From Eudorina sp. 2006-703-Eu-15 (Eukaryota; Chlorophyta; Chlorophyceae; Chlamydomonadales; Volvocaceae): a stretch of 64,000 nt of DNA. The DNA is taken from positions 131,501 through 195,500 of the forward strand of contig BDSI01000077.1 of NCBI GenBank assembly GCA_003117195.1, given 5' to 3'. The position numbers and the translations under genes are program-made. Below, in pieces: positions 1 to 11,209 of the stretch. The notes beneath the pieces are model-generated. The model was given only the letters and a program-made list of their open reading frames with translations, was not told where the DNA came from and ran no database searches. Within the stretch, counting starts at the first letter, position 1, and every line of letters begins with the position of its first letter.

Positions 1-142
1 TGGTCCGCATTTCGTTCTGAGCTGGTGTTTCTCCTTTGACCTTCCCCGCCCTCCATTGCTGCGCACCTACCCATTAGCTGAATCCCCGCCCGACCCGTGT
101 CCAGCGACTCCGTCCCAGCCCGCTGTGCACGCCCCGACTCAC

Positions 143-546
143 CTGCGCCACAGCGACGCCCTCCCCGCCGGCCTCCTCGTGCTCGCCGCCTCCATGGCCA
201 CCCCCGCCTCCACTGCCTCCCCCCGCCGCTGCAGCTGTCGCGCCCGCGCCCGCTGACGCGCCCTCACCGCGGACCACCGTCTCCACGGGCAGGCCCCGCA
301 GCGTCACCACTTGGCTGCCTGCCCCGCCGGGCTGCTGGCTTGCCGCCGCCGCCTGTTCCCCCGCCGTCGGGCCCTGCCTCCCTGCTCCTCCCTGGAGCAT
401 TCGGTGCTGCCGAAAGGGCTGGCTGGCGGCGGGGTTGGACGTGAAGTACCGGTCGATGCGGCCGTGCTGCGGCAGCGGCGCTGCCGGTGGCTTGCCGCCG
501 CCCGGTCGCAAGTAGCCGGGACGGCCGCCTGACGGCTGTGACGATG

Positions 547-577
<31 letters not shown>

Positions 578-3500
578 ATTTGGGTGGTGGTGATGGTGGT
601 GGACAGATCCCCCGTGAGGCTGGCTCTGGCTGGGGCCTGTCCCCCCCCAGGAGTGCCGGCGCTGGCTGCCGCTGTCGGCCCCCTGAGACAGCGAGCCGTG
701 CGGCTGCTGCTGCTGGGAGCCCTGGCCCTGGGACGAGGCCGGCAGCGGCAGCAGCGCCCGCAGGTGGCGCGGCGGGTAGGGACAGCCCCGGTAGATGGCG
801 GGCAGGTCGAAGGGCTTGAGGGTGCTGGGGTCCAGGTCGCCTGCGGTTCCGGAGCGCCGCACACAACAGAGCGGGACACGGGGACATCGTACAAATGCGG
901 CCAGTGTTTGTGCCCAATACCCATATGCTTCATTGTCAGTGCATCAATCAGAGACGCGACCAGGGGCACGGGTCATTCAAAGCGGCTTCCGCCCACTCGC
1001 CTGTCGCAATGCCCGCCGCCACCTCCGTCTCCATCGGCGGCCCCAGGAACGGCAGAGCCTCCCGCTCGGGGCCCTCCGGCGGCAGCGCCGCCAGCACCAG
1101 CACGTCCGCCGCGCCCAGGCCGCCCGGCGGCAGCGGCCGCAGGTGGGACAGCTCGCGCCGCGTGGGGCAGAAGATGCGCTGGTGGCGGAAGAGCCAGACG
1201 GTGCGCTGGAAGCGGACGTCGTAGCCCGGCGGCAGTGAGGTGCCGTTAAAGCGGAGGTGACGGATGACCTGTCGTCGGGCGGATCAACCGGGGTGGGTGG
1301 ATGGGTGGGTGTCTGTATCGAGCGGATCAACCGGGGTGGGTGGATGTCTGTATCGGCCAGGAGGTTGTTGACCAGCGGTCTGGCAGCTGTGCTGGTGAGA
1401 CGTGTGAGGGTGAGGAGGCCTTGGGAGGCCTTGGGGGCCCGTGAGGATAAGTATAGATGTGAGGATGACCAGGAGAATTGCAAGTCGGCGAAACCGGAGG
1501 TGGATTGGGGGCGCTGACCCCGGCCCCCAGCCAACTGGCGCAAGTCTTACCCGCGCTGGGGTACAGCCCCCCTGGCCGCGGCCTCCGCCACCTCCGCCTC
1601 TACCTCCGCCGGCGGCTCCGTCTAGCGTAAAGCATGTCCAAGCAGGCCTAGCCGCTCATCCCCCGCCCTCGCCCCTCGCCCCTCGACGGACCTTGACAAA
1701 GTCGCGGTGTTTCCGGATCAGCGCGTGCGCCTTCTTGATTCCCACTCCCGTCAGGTTGGGCAGGAAGTCGCACCCGGCTAGGATGCACATCTGCAGCGCG
1801 CAGGAGAGGGTATAGGAAATTGGTGAGCATAATGAAGCGAGGTGCAGGAGGGGGGGAAGGGGTGGCATGGTAGAAGGGCCGGTTGGGCCAGTTGGGTCGG
1901 TTGGGGAAAGAGAAAAAGGGTGGCGCCGCGAGCAGGGGAGCATGCCAATTGCGGCTGGAGAGCTGGCTGACCTTATCTTGGCTGGCCTTCCTGCCTCAGT
2001 TGGCATCAGGTGGCGGTGCACGGAGGGTAAGGCACCGCCGGGGCGGGGTAGCTTACGGATACGGATGGATGCGGCTACGGTCGTCGAGGCTACCGCCTGG
2101 CCGACGGCGTGGCTAGTGCAGGCGGGGCGGTGCGAGGCGTTTGCGTGCGCAGTTACGGTCTCCGTTCGGTCATACATCTCCATGCCGCCTCCTCTACCAT
2201 CCCCTCCCCACGCGTCAGCCGCCTTACAAGCGCGCGGGAAGCCGCTGGTATACCGCACTTGGCTGCGCTCAAGCCGAATCTCTCCGAACAAACAGCCAGA
2301 GGACCTAACGCCAACCCACTCGCACATTACACCATCGGCCTTTGCCGGACGCATCTCATGTCCAGACCCGCTTTACCCGGCCGCTCCCTTCGCCCCGACC
2401 CGCCTTGCCCGCCCGCATCCAAACCCCCGACCCGCAGTTTGAACATGTCTACCGATTTCCTATAAACCCCCGACCCGTCCTTTCCCGGGCCCCAGCCACC
2501 GCCAGCCACAGCCTCCCCCGCCGCCGTACCTGCAGCAGCATGTCGTGATCGAAGGCCGCCATGTTGAGCTCCCGTACCAACGGCAGGTCACTCAGCAGCA
2601 CCTCCTCCCCCGCGCCCCCGCGGTCCATTTTGTACAGCACCCGCGGGCAGCCGTACGCCAGCATGTCGCTGTCCTCCGTCAGCACCGCGTGGACCTCCCC
2701 GCGGATCGCCAGGTACGACATCTGCGCGTCCGCCTCGTACGGTGCCACCAGGCAGGTGACGCCGCGCTCCCGGAGGGCCTTTCGGAAGGGGTGGGGTGGG
2801 GTATAGGAAGTTTATATTAGACATATTTATACTGCGCTGCTGCCCCAGGGGGGGTTTGGGGTATGCACGGCGAGGGGGGAGCCGAGCGCTTGAGCTCGGA
2901 TGCGGGGGAAATGCGGGGCGCTTGCTGCGTAGGGCGGGCACGCCTCCACTGCGGGATGCTGGGAATCCTCACACAAAATACACACATGCACAATGTATCT
3001 CCACGGAAAGCACACGCACATGTACATGCACACCCGGTGAGCGGTCTTCTTTATGACAAACAAACCTTCAAGTAACGGCGGACCCCATCGGGTAATCGGT
3101 GACAGCCGTGGCCTAATGACACCGCAAACCCGCGCGACCAGCGCACCTTTGCACAGAGTCATGTTCCTGTGGCCCAGTTCTGTCTGCAAATACACACGCA
3201 CACACGCACCCCCACACGCGCACACCCCACACACCTCCATGACCACTTTGGCCATCCAGGGCGCCACATCCACCGCCCGCTGGTAGCACTCATTCGCCGC
3301 CGCCAGGTTGCCCGACTCGGCATGCGTCCGAGCCCGCTCCAGCGCTTCCCGCCGCGACCTGTCCTCGCAACAGGCCATGAACAGACACGCAGTCAGGGTG
3401 GTATGTATATTTTTAACTGGTTTAGGTCGGGCGGGCTTCCTCACTAAACAGACACTTGCAGCAGAGTCTGGAGTCCACTGTAACCGCTACTACTATACGC

Positions 3501-4450
3501 GCAGAAGGGCGATGAGCAGCTATCCCTCGGTGACGAAAACACCCAGACTCGGGTCCACCTTACAAGGATTTACTTCAAGCTTGACGACACCGTGCGGCAC
3601 AGTGTGCCGCATACTTTGGGGGCTGAGGTGCGGCCCAAATAGCTTTAAACCCACATCGCAAAGCGGGCCGATGCTTCGCAATCGGAGAGGATTCGGGCAA
3701 GCTACGTTGCGCGCCGTGGTTATACGGTGACCAGGAGAGGAGAGCGGTGTCGGTTTAAAGCAGGAACTACTGATGCTACGTGAGGGCAACGGGTGGGGTC
3801 CGGACGCAGTTTTGGGTTGGACACGCACCGCCGCCGGCTCTCCTCCTCATCAGCTTTCATGGGGAGGCGGCAGCCGTCAAAGACGACGACGGGGATGACC
3901 CCGTTCCCGACCAGCATCTCAACCCGGGAGACGAAGTAGCGGACGTACCTGCGGGCACGGTGTTATGCGAAGTTGCACCAGGGGCGTTGGTGTTTCGAGG
4001 TGCAGCGTCGCTGGTGTCCCAGAGCTGGACAACGCGGGAGATGCTCGCAAACCCCACTAGGGATGACCAACAGGGACTTGGCCCGGTAAGAGGTGCATAT
4101 TCCCCGGGCTGGACAGTCCGGATGTTGGCCAGGATCCACAATACCGTAACACAATACTTCTCACGCGGTCCCTGTCCTTCACACTTGTCTGGAAGCGCTG
4201 GCGCACTGGAGCTCAGGTGCGCGCAGCCTTATTCACTACATATGGCCACCACGTTCCCACCATGAATGAACCCCATGGCCAGCACCTACCCATCCGCCCA
4301 AATGCCCTCGCAGAGCTCTCGGCTGCAGCTGTAAGCGCCTTTGTGGAGCCATGAGTACCCGTCGATGGCGACCTTCTGTCCACGGTATGAGCTGACGTGC
4401 GTGGGCCGTGAAATGCTCTTGAGCTGTTGCAAGAGGCCATTTATGCCCAT
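143..4450 (-). CDS. EXO1: Exonuclease 1 (XPG/FEN1 family nuclease), 3' end outside window
   Basis: Encodes a 5'-3' exonuclease/flap nuclease of mismatch repair and recombination, acting in the nucleus. Seven exons join in frame on the minus strand: 4450-4290, 3948-3829, 3358-3235, 2778-2530, 1790-1692, 1268-1001, 840-143. The start [12 protein letters not shown] matches the EXO1 N-terminus. The expected catalytic acids are all present: D30 (VAIDG), D78 (VVVFDG), E150 and D152 (APYEADAQ), D171 and D173 (TEDSDML), D226 (LAGCDFL). Residues about 219-251 form the helix-hairpin-helix region ([12 protein letters not shown]). The tail is low complexity with two histidine runs at about residues 420-440, then Ala/Gly-rich sequence. 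Intron 6 is a GC-AG intron. The visible product is 573 residues and ends at a strong donor, CAG|GTGAGT, at 142, so at least one more exon lies to the left. Intron 3 holds a scrap of LINE 3' end. Identity is secure; exon borders come from phase and homology reasoning. Confidence 0.93.
545..612 (-). repeat. Trinucleotide tract coding poly-histidine in EXO1
   Basis: On the plus strand this is a run of TGG/GGT repeats; on the coding strand it reads as CAC codons giving two histidine runs split by PNQ. It lies in the last visible EXO1 exon, in the disordered C-terminal tail, and is likely length-variable. Confidence 0.85.
3058..3112 (-). mobile_element. LINE family 3, 3'-end fragment in EXO1 intron 3
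   Basis: Read on the minus strand, this matches the 3' terminus found in the carbonic anhydrase introns: CTGTCACCGAT, a GGGGTCCGC box and GTTAC-type end. Only about 55 bases remain and no tail microsatellite is left. Confidence 0.6.
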
Positions 4451-5319
4451 CTTGGCCTACGCAGCATCGTGGCCTACGCAGGTTGTTCCCGCGGGTGAAG
4501 CCATTACCAGCTTGGAAGTCACAACATAAAAGGCTGTGACAGCTGCAACTTCCTAGAAGTCTAAAACTTGAACTTCAACCAGTATAAATGGAATGTTTGT
4601 TAAAAACAGAATTGTCATTCAAGTTTTGAAAAGGGGTGTGTGTTTGCATGTGCCTGACTGCCGCGCGGGGGTCAGTATTGAAGCCAGCATAAGATTGACT
4701 AAGAAATACACTGTCAAGCTCCATGCGGGGCATGGTCCGCTATATGTTATGTACGGACTCGTCCAAGAAGGTCCACAGACGTAGGACACCGCAACTGCAG
4801 AATCAAATGGAATTGAATATAGAAATTGCCGTCCTGAAGAAGGTCATGGGGCTACAGGAGAAAAGATGGCCCGCGCAGCATGCTAATTAACAACACAACG
4901 AACTTTGGAATGCCAGGATTCAAGCTTCTCCGGGAAACCGCACCAGACCCGCCTGATCACCCAGCGGAAAGGGTAAAGAACCGAGAATCCCTGGACAGCA
5001 TGCCGGTGTGTTTCCCATTACGCTTCTCCCAACCGTCCCAACAGGGGTTTGGCAACGTGGGTTCGGACTGTCAGGGCCACCCGGGATCTGAGGCCCCACT
5101 GCAAACCTCCATATCTCACCATTGAGATGTTAATACATCTCCACTCAAACCCACTGTACAATCCAAGTACGCTGCCTAGAAATTTGTTCTGGTAGGGCGA
5201 CCCGCAGGGTGTCGCGGCCAGCTGGCATGTATCTTCCCAAGTCCGCCGCGTGCAAGCAACCCACTGTGATATCAGAGAGACGCTTCCTCCTCCTCCTTCG
5301 CGATATTACAAAATTCTTT

Positions 5320-5372
5320 TTGCAATGTGTGGTGAGGAGGCTGCGGCTGTCACCGATGACCCGCAGTCGTAC
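5320..5372 (+). mobile_element. LINE family 3, 3'-end fragment
   Basis: The bases TGTGGTGAGGAGGCTGCGG followed by CTGTCACCGATGACCCGC match the 3' end seen in carbonic anhydrase intron 7 and at 59576-59660. It is broken off before the GGGGTCCGCTGTAAC terminus. Confidence 0.5.
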
Positions 5373-5826
5373 TTGACCCGTAGAACGAAATTCGCTTCAC
5401 ACTACCGGTGGCCGAGAGAAAAGCTGCGCAAACGATTGTTGTGCCGGTGGATGTCTTTCTCGGGTCCGCAGCAAACTTCACACTCGGCCGACGGAACGGA
5501 GCCACGGACCTGCCCTGGCATCCGCCCAAGCGCCAAGCTAAGGCCTTATGCCGCTCCTGCAAGACATATAATGGACACATATATGTGCCGTGCCGCAGAG
5601 GTAATCTGCTGGTAATCAATTTTGTGTAGTCTACATCCGCACGGCCCGTTGACCGCAACCGAAACAGAGGCGTGTTAAGCCCAACCTGGAAAGCTGGCAT
5701 GCTTATAAAGACGCCTTGAAGAATAAATCCTCAAAATATTTCGGTGTGAGTGTTGGAATAAGTCGAATTCAGGAGCAGTCAGGAGCTTGCGCCCTCGTCG
5801 ACACGGTCGACATCGTGTCAGGCCCG

Positions 5827-5866
5827 CAGGTAACAACACGTAACAACACGGTAACAACACGTAAAC
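5827..5866. repeat. Short GTAACAACAC tandem repeat
   Basis: Three near-identical units of GTAACAACAC with one-base interruptions. No function is apparent. Confidence 0.7.
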
Positions 5867-6050
5867 ACGATGAACTCATAACAAAGCTTGAAACAATGGA
5901 AACAGTCGCACAAACGCGCCCACCTTGCCTCTGCCCGTTTCTGCCCGCCACACGCCGCCACTGAGAAGTACAGACTACGGTAAACCGGTAAAGCAAAGTA
6001 CGATCCGCAGCCTTCGTTTACAGTCGCATCACATACGGTAGGTCATTTTT

Positions 6051-6092
6051 GGGCGGGGCCCCAGCGCGAAGCGCGTTCGGGGGGCCCCGCCC
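6051..6092. repeat. GC-rich hairpin
   Basis: Perfect 12-bp inverted arms at 6051-6062 and 6081-6092 enclose an 18-base loop that itself contains GCGC-GAA-GCGC. It could extrude as a cruciform or fold in RNA. Confidence 0.7.
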
Positions 6093-6982
6093 CCTAGGAT
6101 TGCCCCTGTCCGTGTGTCCGTCCGTGGGTAACGGCAAAACGTTCATTATCCGCTAAACTAATTCGCGATGTTTGCCATATTACTTGTCCTCTACTGCATG
6201 GTATCCTTGGTTTGGCTGAAAAAAATTCTTTGCGCAGAAACGGTCAAAGTAAAGCTCTGCGGTCTCCATGGACCCGGGTCAACGTCCACTCAACGCCTCT
6301 CGCGCTCATATTTGTTTCAACGGGTGCCGCGTGATGCATACTTGGATTAAGAATGGGCGGCGTGTGCTAAATTGAACTTCCACAGTGTTCTGATGTTTGA
6401 ACATCAAGATGCCACCAACATCAAAATTTGCCTTTCTGTCTTGCCAGATGAATACAATTCAACAATATATATTGAATCAAAGTTTCAAAATGCAAAGGGA
6501 TAGCATACCGAGTACCAACAAGTTCTCCAGTTCCGATGGCCGAAGTCCGGGTCTCACCGCGGCTTTTTCGCACCCTGGTTTTGCCTTATATTTGCTATGT
6601 AACTATTGATGGCAAACTTTAGAGGTTCACGTCTGCTGCGGGCGTGCAACTGAAGGGCTGAATGCATGCCGACGGACCAAACAACTACAGCTTCACGGAA
6701 AAACAAGAATGCTTCAAGCTTCCTTTTTTACATCTGCTTGACAGACGGATGTGGTAGTGCAGAGGCGTCTAGCGTTACGATAATAATGCAGATGCGATGA
6801 GGCGGCGCGTAGGATTCGGGGCTACCCTACCTGCTTGAGCTTGCTCAATCTATGCACGCCGATCCACCTTCAACATCAACAACACCCTCAATGGCACCCT
6901 TTCACTGTCTCACACTCTTGCGCGGTAACAGAGTTTCCGTTGTGAAGCAAGCGGCCTGTACGGATTGTAGGGGGCCCCGCCC
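6051..6982. mobile_element. Candidate non-autonomous TIR element (932 bp)
   Basis: The left end GGGCGGGGCCCC (6051-6062) is the exact reverse complement of the right end GGGGCCCCGCCC (6971-6982). Both ends are flanked directly by TTTTT (6046-6050 and 6983-6987), which could be a 5-bp target duplication. A second right-type arm at 6081-6092 makes a 12-bp-stem hairpin with the left end. No transposase reading frame is inside. Low-complexity flanks and GC-rich arms weaken the case. Confidence 0.35.
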
Positions 6983-6987
6983 TTTTT

Positions 6988-7497
6988 CCGGCTTCAAGGA
7001 AGCCAACCCCTACTTGTTCTTTTCCAAATTATCACACTATCTCGATGCTGTGGTGTTACATGAGGTGCTGCGCCCGCCGTTGTTCGCGTTGTTGCGTTCA
7101 CGTTTACGAGCATTTATCATCAGCCCGAGAAAATCAGCAGGCCAGGATGATGACGCCTAAGATAAAAATGTCAGTAGTTTGTACATAAAATTACTAATTT
7201 TCAGTAGTTGGGTGGCACCGAACTGCGCGCAGCTGGCGCCACGTAGGTCACGTGTACCTCCATCGAGGCGCTTCTGAGGGCGGGGAGTACGCATACGCGT
7301 CTTAATTATCGTCACTTGCTAGCCATTGCAGTACCGGATGTAGCTGTCTGTTGTGGGGCTGCCATGAAGACAGATTCGCGCTACGTACGTCCCCCTGAGT
7401 TGCCTGTTTAGGCTTGCTTGCCTTGCTGACCGTGCTGACTCACAAGCGGCTCACAGCATCTTTCCGGGGGCATCACGCATCGCCAGCATCGACGCCT
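6988..7497. other. Intergenic stretch, nothing recognised
   Basis: No coding frame or repeat of note. A short local duplication of CAGTAG motifs occurs around 7168-7208. Confidence 0.5.
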
Positions 7498-7711
7498 TTA
7501 CATTTGATATAGGAGGAGGGCTTTCCCCAGTTCATTACGGACCACGTTGTTGGTGCCGAGCTGCTTCAGGGTCTTGTGGTTTTCGCCCTTCTCGCTCGCG
7601 CATGCCGGGTACCGATCGTTCTCCTTGTAGCCCTTCTTATCCTGCGGGCATTTAGTTCTGACGTTGTAGTAGTAGGTGCCGAAACTGTTGTCCAAGCCAT
7701 ACAGCAACTTG
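7498..7711 (-). pseudogene. Truncated DPBB-domain exon, paralogue of the gene at 62863-63914
   Basis: The exon opens after a CCGCAG acceptor with an AG|C split serine, the same intron position and phase as the second exon of the 62863 gene. It shares GTYYYN, KCPQDKKGYKEND, YPACASEKG and the TLKQLGTNNVV block with that gene. Seventeen residues after NNVV-type homology begins to fail it hits TAA, before the DSCxxC segment and the last strand of the barrel. The missing half, including the motif cysteines, makes a working fold unlikely. An unrecognised downstream exon could still complete it, so a divergent live paralogue is not excluded. Confidence 0.6.
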
Positions 7712-7779
7712 CTGCGGTACGACACGTACGGCATGTACGGCAACAGGTGCGGCATGGTTTGCATGCAGCGTCGCCGCCG

Positions 7780-8790
7780 TATCGTTCAGGGGTTTGCGTG
7801 GCGGATGCATAACAGTTGCGGCGTGCAGCAACGCATTCCTGTGCGCAAGCTGTCGGTCCATCCTCCTTCCTTCCTTACATGCCCGACGGGAAATGCTGTT
7901 TTGGCCTCTTCCGAAGAACTGTTCCGGGTTGGTGCTAGGTCTATCAGGAGGGCCATGAGTTGCGCTGAGTGATGTCCGCACACGTCCCCTGCTAGCACAC
8001 GTAAAGGTTTGGGTCGGGCGGGTCTCTTCTCTTAAGACGTAAAGCGGCCGCGCTTCCTACCCGTTCTGCAGCAGTGACCTACGACCGAGGGGTGACGGGG
8101 AAGCGTCGTCAGATTAAAAAATAGTATATTGTATGTTCTGGGACAGCTTCAACTAACCCCCAACTAACTCGTGTACGGCACCCCAAACCCCCTCAGCCGT
8201 ACAGGAGGTTGCGTGGTAGTCGGCAGTTGCGCGAGTGTGAGCAGGTAGTTGTACGGCGGCCCGGCTCGGAAGCTACCTGACTGTAGTGACGCACACTGGC
8301 AGTTGGTGCTAGTCGGCAGGCGCGCGAGTGGGAGCTGGCAGTTGAGCGCGCACGCGTTTGGGAAGCTGCGTCTGAGCACGGTGGAGCACGGCGGGTGTGG
8401 CGGTTGGCGCGGCGCGCGAGTGGGAGTGCATAGTCGTGCGCGCGCCGTCTGAGAAGCTGCGCGTGTGAGCTGCGTGTAAACTCAGAGAGACGCATGGGCT
8501 GACCCGGTTTCCACAAGATGCCTGTGGGCGCACACGGTTCCACACGCTTGGCAGTTGGGCTGCAGCGCGGGCGGGACTCGCTGGAGTGCATGATAGTCGC
8601 TGGTGGGCACGCGCGGGCGGGGCACGGGCGGAACATGGCGGAAACTCGGAAAAAACTGGCGGGGAATTCGCGCAAAACTCGCGCAAAACTTGGGCGAAAT
8701 TCCGGCAAAACTCGAGAGTCGCACCAGGCTGCCACAGCGTGAAAATAATTGCAGAATTTGATATGTTTTGTGAGATATATGAACATGGAT
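7780..8790. other. Intergenic, degenerate low-complexity DNA
   Basis: Open frames here have no family-like features. From about 8200 to 8460 the strand repeats CGCGCGAGTGGGAG / GGCAGTTG motifs, and 8640-8720 repeats GCAAAACTCGCG-type words, giving spurious frames on both strands. Confidence 0.5.
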
Positions 8791-8793
8791 GCA

Positions 8794-9090
8794 TCAGGTT
8801 GCGTTCATCGCCTTGCGCAGCGCGCGATAGGCGTCGGGGCTCAGGTCCTCCTGCAGCTGCTTCGCAGGCAGCCATTCCGCTTTAGGGAGCCCTTTGAATT
8901 TTAGTAAAAACTATAGCTTGCCACCAACGTAATTGGTGGTCGCCTCGAAGCGTGATACCTCGAAGTGTGTTTCACCACGCACCTGCTCGCGCTTGCCCTT
9001 CCTGTTACTGCCGCGCTTGCCCCCCGCAGGTTTCTTCGCGGGCGCCGGTGTGGCGGGTGGCTCTTGTGCTTCAATTGTGCGGCGATGCGG
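8794..9090 (-). pseudogene. Chromodomain remnant of a Ty3/gypsy-type polyprotein
   Basis: On the minus strand a basic linker (AKKPAGGKRGSNRKGKREQV) runs into a chromodomain-like segment: FEVSRFEATTNYVGGKL, an in-frame TAG at 8911-8913, then KFKGLPKAEWLPAKQL and a terminal helix ending at the TGA at 8794-8796. Chromodomains at the very C-terminus of integrase mark gypsy chromoviruses. The stop falls at the first aromatic of the usual YLVKWKG-type strand, so the copy is dead. No integrase core or LTR was found next to it. Confidence 0.6.
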
Positions 9091-9347
9091 CTCGGCGGCG
9101 GGCCGTCGTGGGGCTAAGTTGCATCCCAGCGGGGGAGCATGGGATCAGGCTGGGACGTGCGATGTGCCCCAAGGCCCGCCCCATCGCCGTGCCTGATCGG
9201 ATCTCCGTTCTGACACGTCCCAGTGGTCCGCATAGTCATTACACAGCCCTGGGATGGCGGGTGCGGCGATGCGGCTCGGCGGCGGTCCGTCGTGGGGCTA
9301 AGTTGCATCCCAGCTGGGGGGCATGGGATCAGGCTGGGACGTGCGAT
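9079..9347. repeat. Direct duplication of ~85 bp, 183 bp apart
   Basis: GCGGCGATGCGGCTCGGCGG through GGACGTGCGATGTG occurs at 9079-9163 and again at 9262-9347 with few differences. The bases between the two are unrelated to the unit. Confidence 0.75.
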
Positions 9348-9399
9348 GTGGCCCAAGACCAATGGTTATCAGTGTTTTGATAGTTGCCCTTCCACCGCC

Positions 9400-9940
9400 C
9401 GGGGGAGCTGCCCTGAGCTACTTTTCGATGCTAGGCATGTTGGCTGTTCGAATCTCCCTTTGCAACGATCTGTATAACGAGATCCAATATTATCACTGCC
9501 CTTGATTTACTTGAATTAAAAGGATTTGAAGAGAACGGGGCGTTGCGTTGGAGCAAACTGGAACGAACGTAGTCAACGCAGTCTTCTCTCTCCGTATGTC
9601 CAGCCAGAAAGCTGTTACAGTGCACAATATTCACAGGCGTTAAGGCATTCCAGACCCGTCCAAACAAGGAAACGTTCTCGTTGAGGTCGACATAAGCTGA
9701 GCGTGAACCGACATATGCGTCCTTTTAAGTAGTCTAGGTTTTCTTAATTATTATTATTAATTTATTAAACTGATTCACGCATGCTTGCTTAGCGGTTGTG
9801 GAGAGAAGAAAACATTGTCCATCAATTGGCAACTTTCAAGCTGACGTATATTGCTGGAGTAGTTCACGAACAGTTCTGTCCTACGTATATTGGGATACAA
9901 TGGATGTAGCCGTCTCCGTTGGAAATTTCTGACACAGTGC
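9400..9940. other. Intergenic stretch, nothing recognised
   Basis: AT-richer than its surroundings, with no convincing coding frame, RNA gene or repeat. Confidence 0.5.
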
Positions 9941-9943
9941 ATG

Positions 9944-10376
9944 GGCTCGGTGCGCGCACGGGTCGGTGCGCGCACCGAGCCGTACTTTGCGGCCGCTGCC
10001 CAGCGGTCGTTTCCCTCCCAGCAACATCTGCAGGGAGGATCCTGAGAGTCCATTATTAATGCCAATAATACATTTATGAATCTTGAAGACAAGCGCGGAC
10101 ATGAGGCAGATCCGTGAAACTGGGCTCGGTGCGCGCACGGATCGGTGCGCGCACCGAGCCGTGCTTTGTGACCTCCCGCCCCCAACGGCCGGATCCCGGT
10201 GCCTGTTGGGAGGCACCTGTGGAATCTTCATTCTTTGTGCCAACATTACATTTATTGATCTATAGAGACTAGTGCGGGCACGACGCACATCCGTGAAACT
10301 TGGCTCGGTGCACGCACCGATCGGTGCGAGCACCGAGCCCAGAAACCGCGTCATTTTTCGGTGCGCGCACCGAGCC
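9944..10376. repeat. 179-bp tandem repeat with a hairpin in each unit
   Basis: Near-perfect hairpins with 16-base arms (GGCTCGGTGCGCGCAC and its complement) lie at 9944-9981, 10123-10160 and 10302-10339, exactly 179 bp apart. A half copy follows at 10359-10376. The sequence between hairpins is also homologous, with a shared TCCGTGAAAC just before each arm and an AATACATTTAT-like block. Confidence 0.85.
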
Positions 10377-10731
10377 CACTTCTGGGGCCGTTTCCTTACT
10401 CGAAACCGACCGACGTTTGCCCCGTTGTAGTGTGTAGAGGTTCGCCCCTGCTCGCCATGTTGGTGCCTATCGCCGGCCAGAGCTCAGGTGCAGGTCAGCT
10501 GGGATGCCGTCCCATCCGGATGCCATGCCTTGGCTGGCTCTTCACCAGCCAGTGCCACTCGCCGTTCGTCCGCGGTGGCTGGTCTTGATGCCAAGCTGCG
10601 CGTCGTCTTCCTCCTTCCGCCGGAAGCGAATCGGTTGTTGCTGGCGGCCAACAGGTCTGGGACTGCCTGGTGAGCCGTGGGGCAAAGGGGACCTGGCTTG
10701 CGGCGCACATCAGCCCACACGTCAGCGACGA

Positions 10732-10818
10732 CCTGGGGTAGCTGGGGTAGCTGGAGTAGCTGGGGTAGCTGGAGTAGCTGGAGTAGCTGGAGTACCTGGA
10801 GTAGCTGGTGTAGCTGGA
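10732..10818 (+). repeat. 9-bp minisatellite GCTGGRGTA
   Basis: About nine units of GCTGGGGTA/GCTGGAGTA with scattered changes. It reads as repeated Ala-Gly-Val in one frame, but there is no supporting gene structure. Confidence 0.85.
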
Positions 10819-10847
10819 TGGTGTAGCTGGGGTAGCGGGGGTACTGG

Positions 10848-11209
10848 TCGTACAGTGATCCGAGATCGGTAGCATCACCTTTTCATTTAGGCGGGTCACA
10901 ACAAATGGTACCGAGACCGAGGAGTTTCCGAATCGAACCGCAATGAATGCCTGAGTTGGGTCCGTGTCTGTGGTCATGAGCGAATCACGTGCTAATTGAA
11001 GTGGGTCGCCCTACAGGCGGGTGTCAGTGGTGCGAATGACAATTGATCATTCGGCTGAACCTGGCTCGATACTCCACGTCGACGTCCGTGTCTCCGCGAC
11101 GAGCCCAGGAAGGGGGCGGGGGATACTAGTAGTAGTGGTCCTGGAGTGATCCGAGATAGGTAGCGAGCATCAGCTTGCAAGCGCTTTTCGTTAAGGCGGG
11201 TCACAACAG
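10848..11209. repeat. Diverged direct repeat pair
   Basis: AGTGATCCGAGATMGGTAGC through AGGCGGGTCACAACA occurs at about 10853-10905 and 11139-11209, the second with an 18-base insertion. Confidence 0.6.

Larger units (their letters stand above)
4451..6045. other. Intergenic region upstream of EXO1, no gene seen
   Basis: No open frame has family-like composition or splice support. It must contain the EXO1 promoter, but I see no convincing core element. Small items inside: a LINE family 3 3'-end scrap near 5320-5372 and a three-unit GTAACAACAC-type repeat at 5827-5866. Confidence 0.6.

Noticed and set aside
74..969. Several overlapping long frames in all six phases at the left end
   Set aside because: Only the minus-strand frame that continues EXO1 from 840 to 143 fits splice phase. 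The rest are GC-rich shadows, including the plus-strand Val run opposite the His tract.
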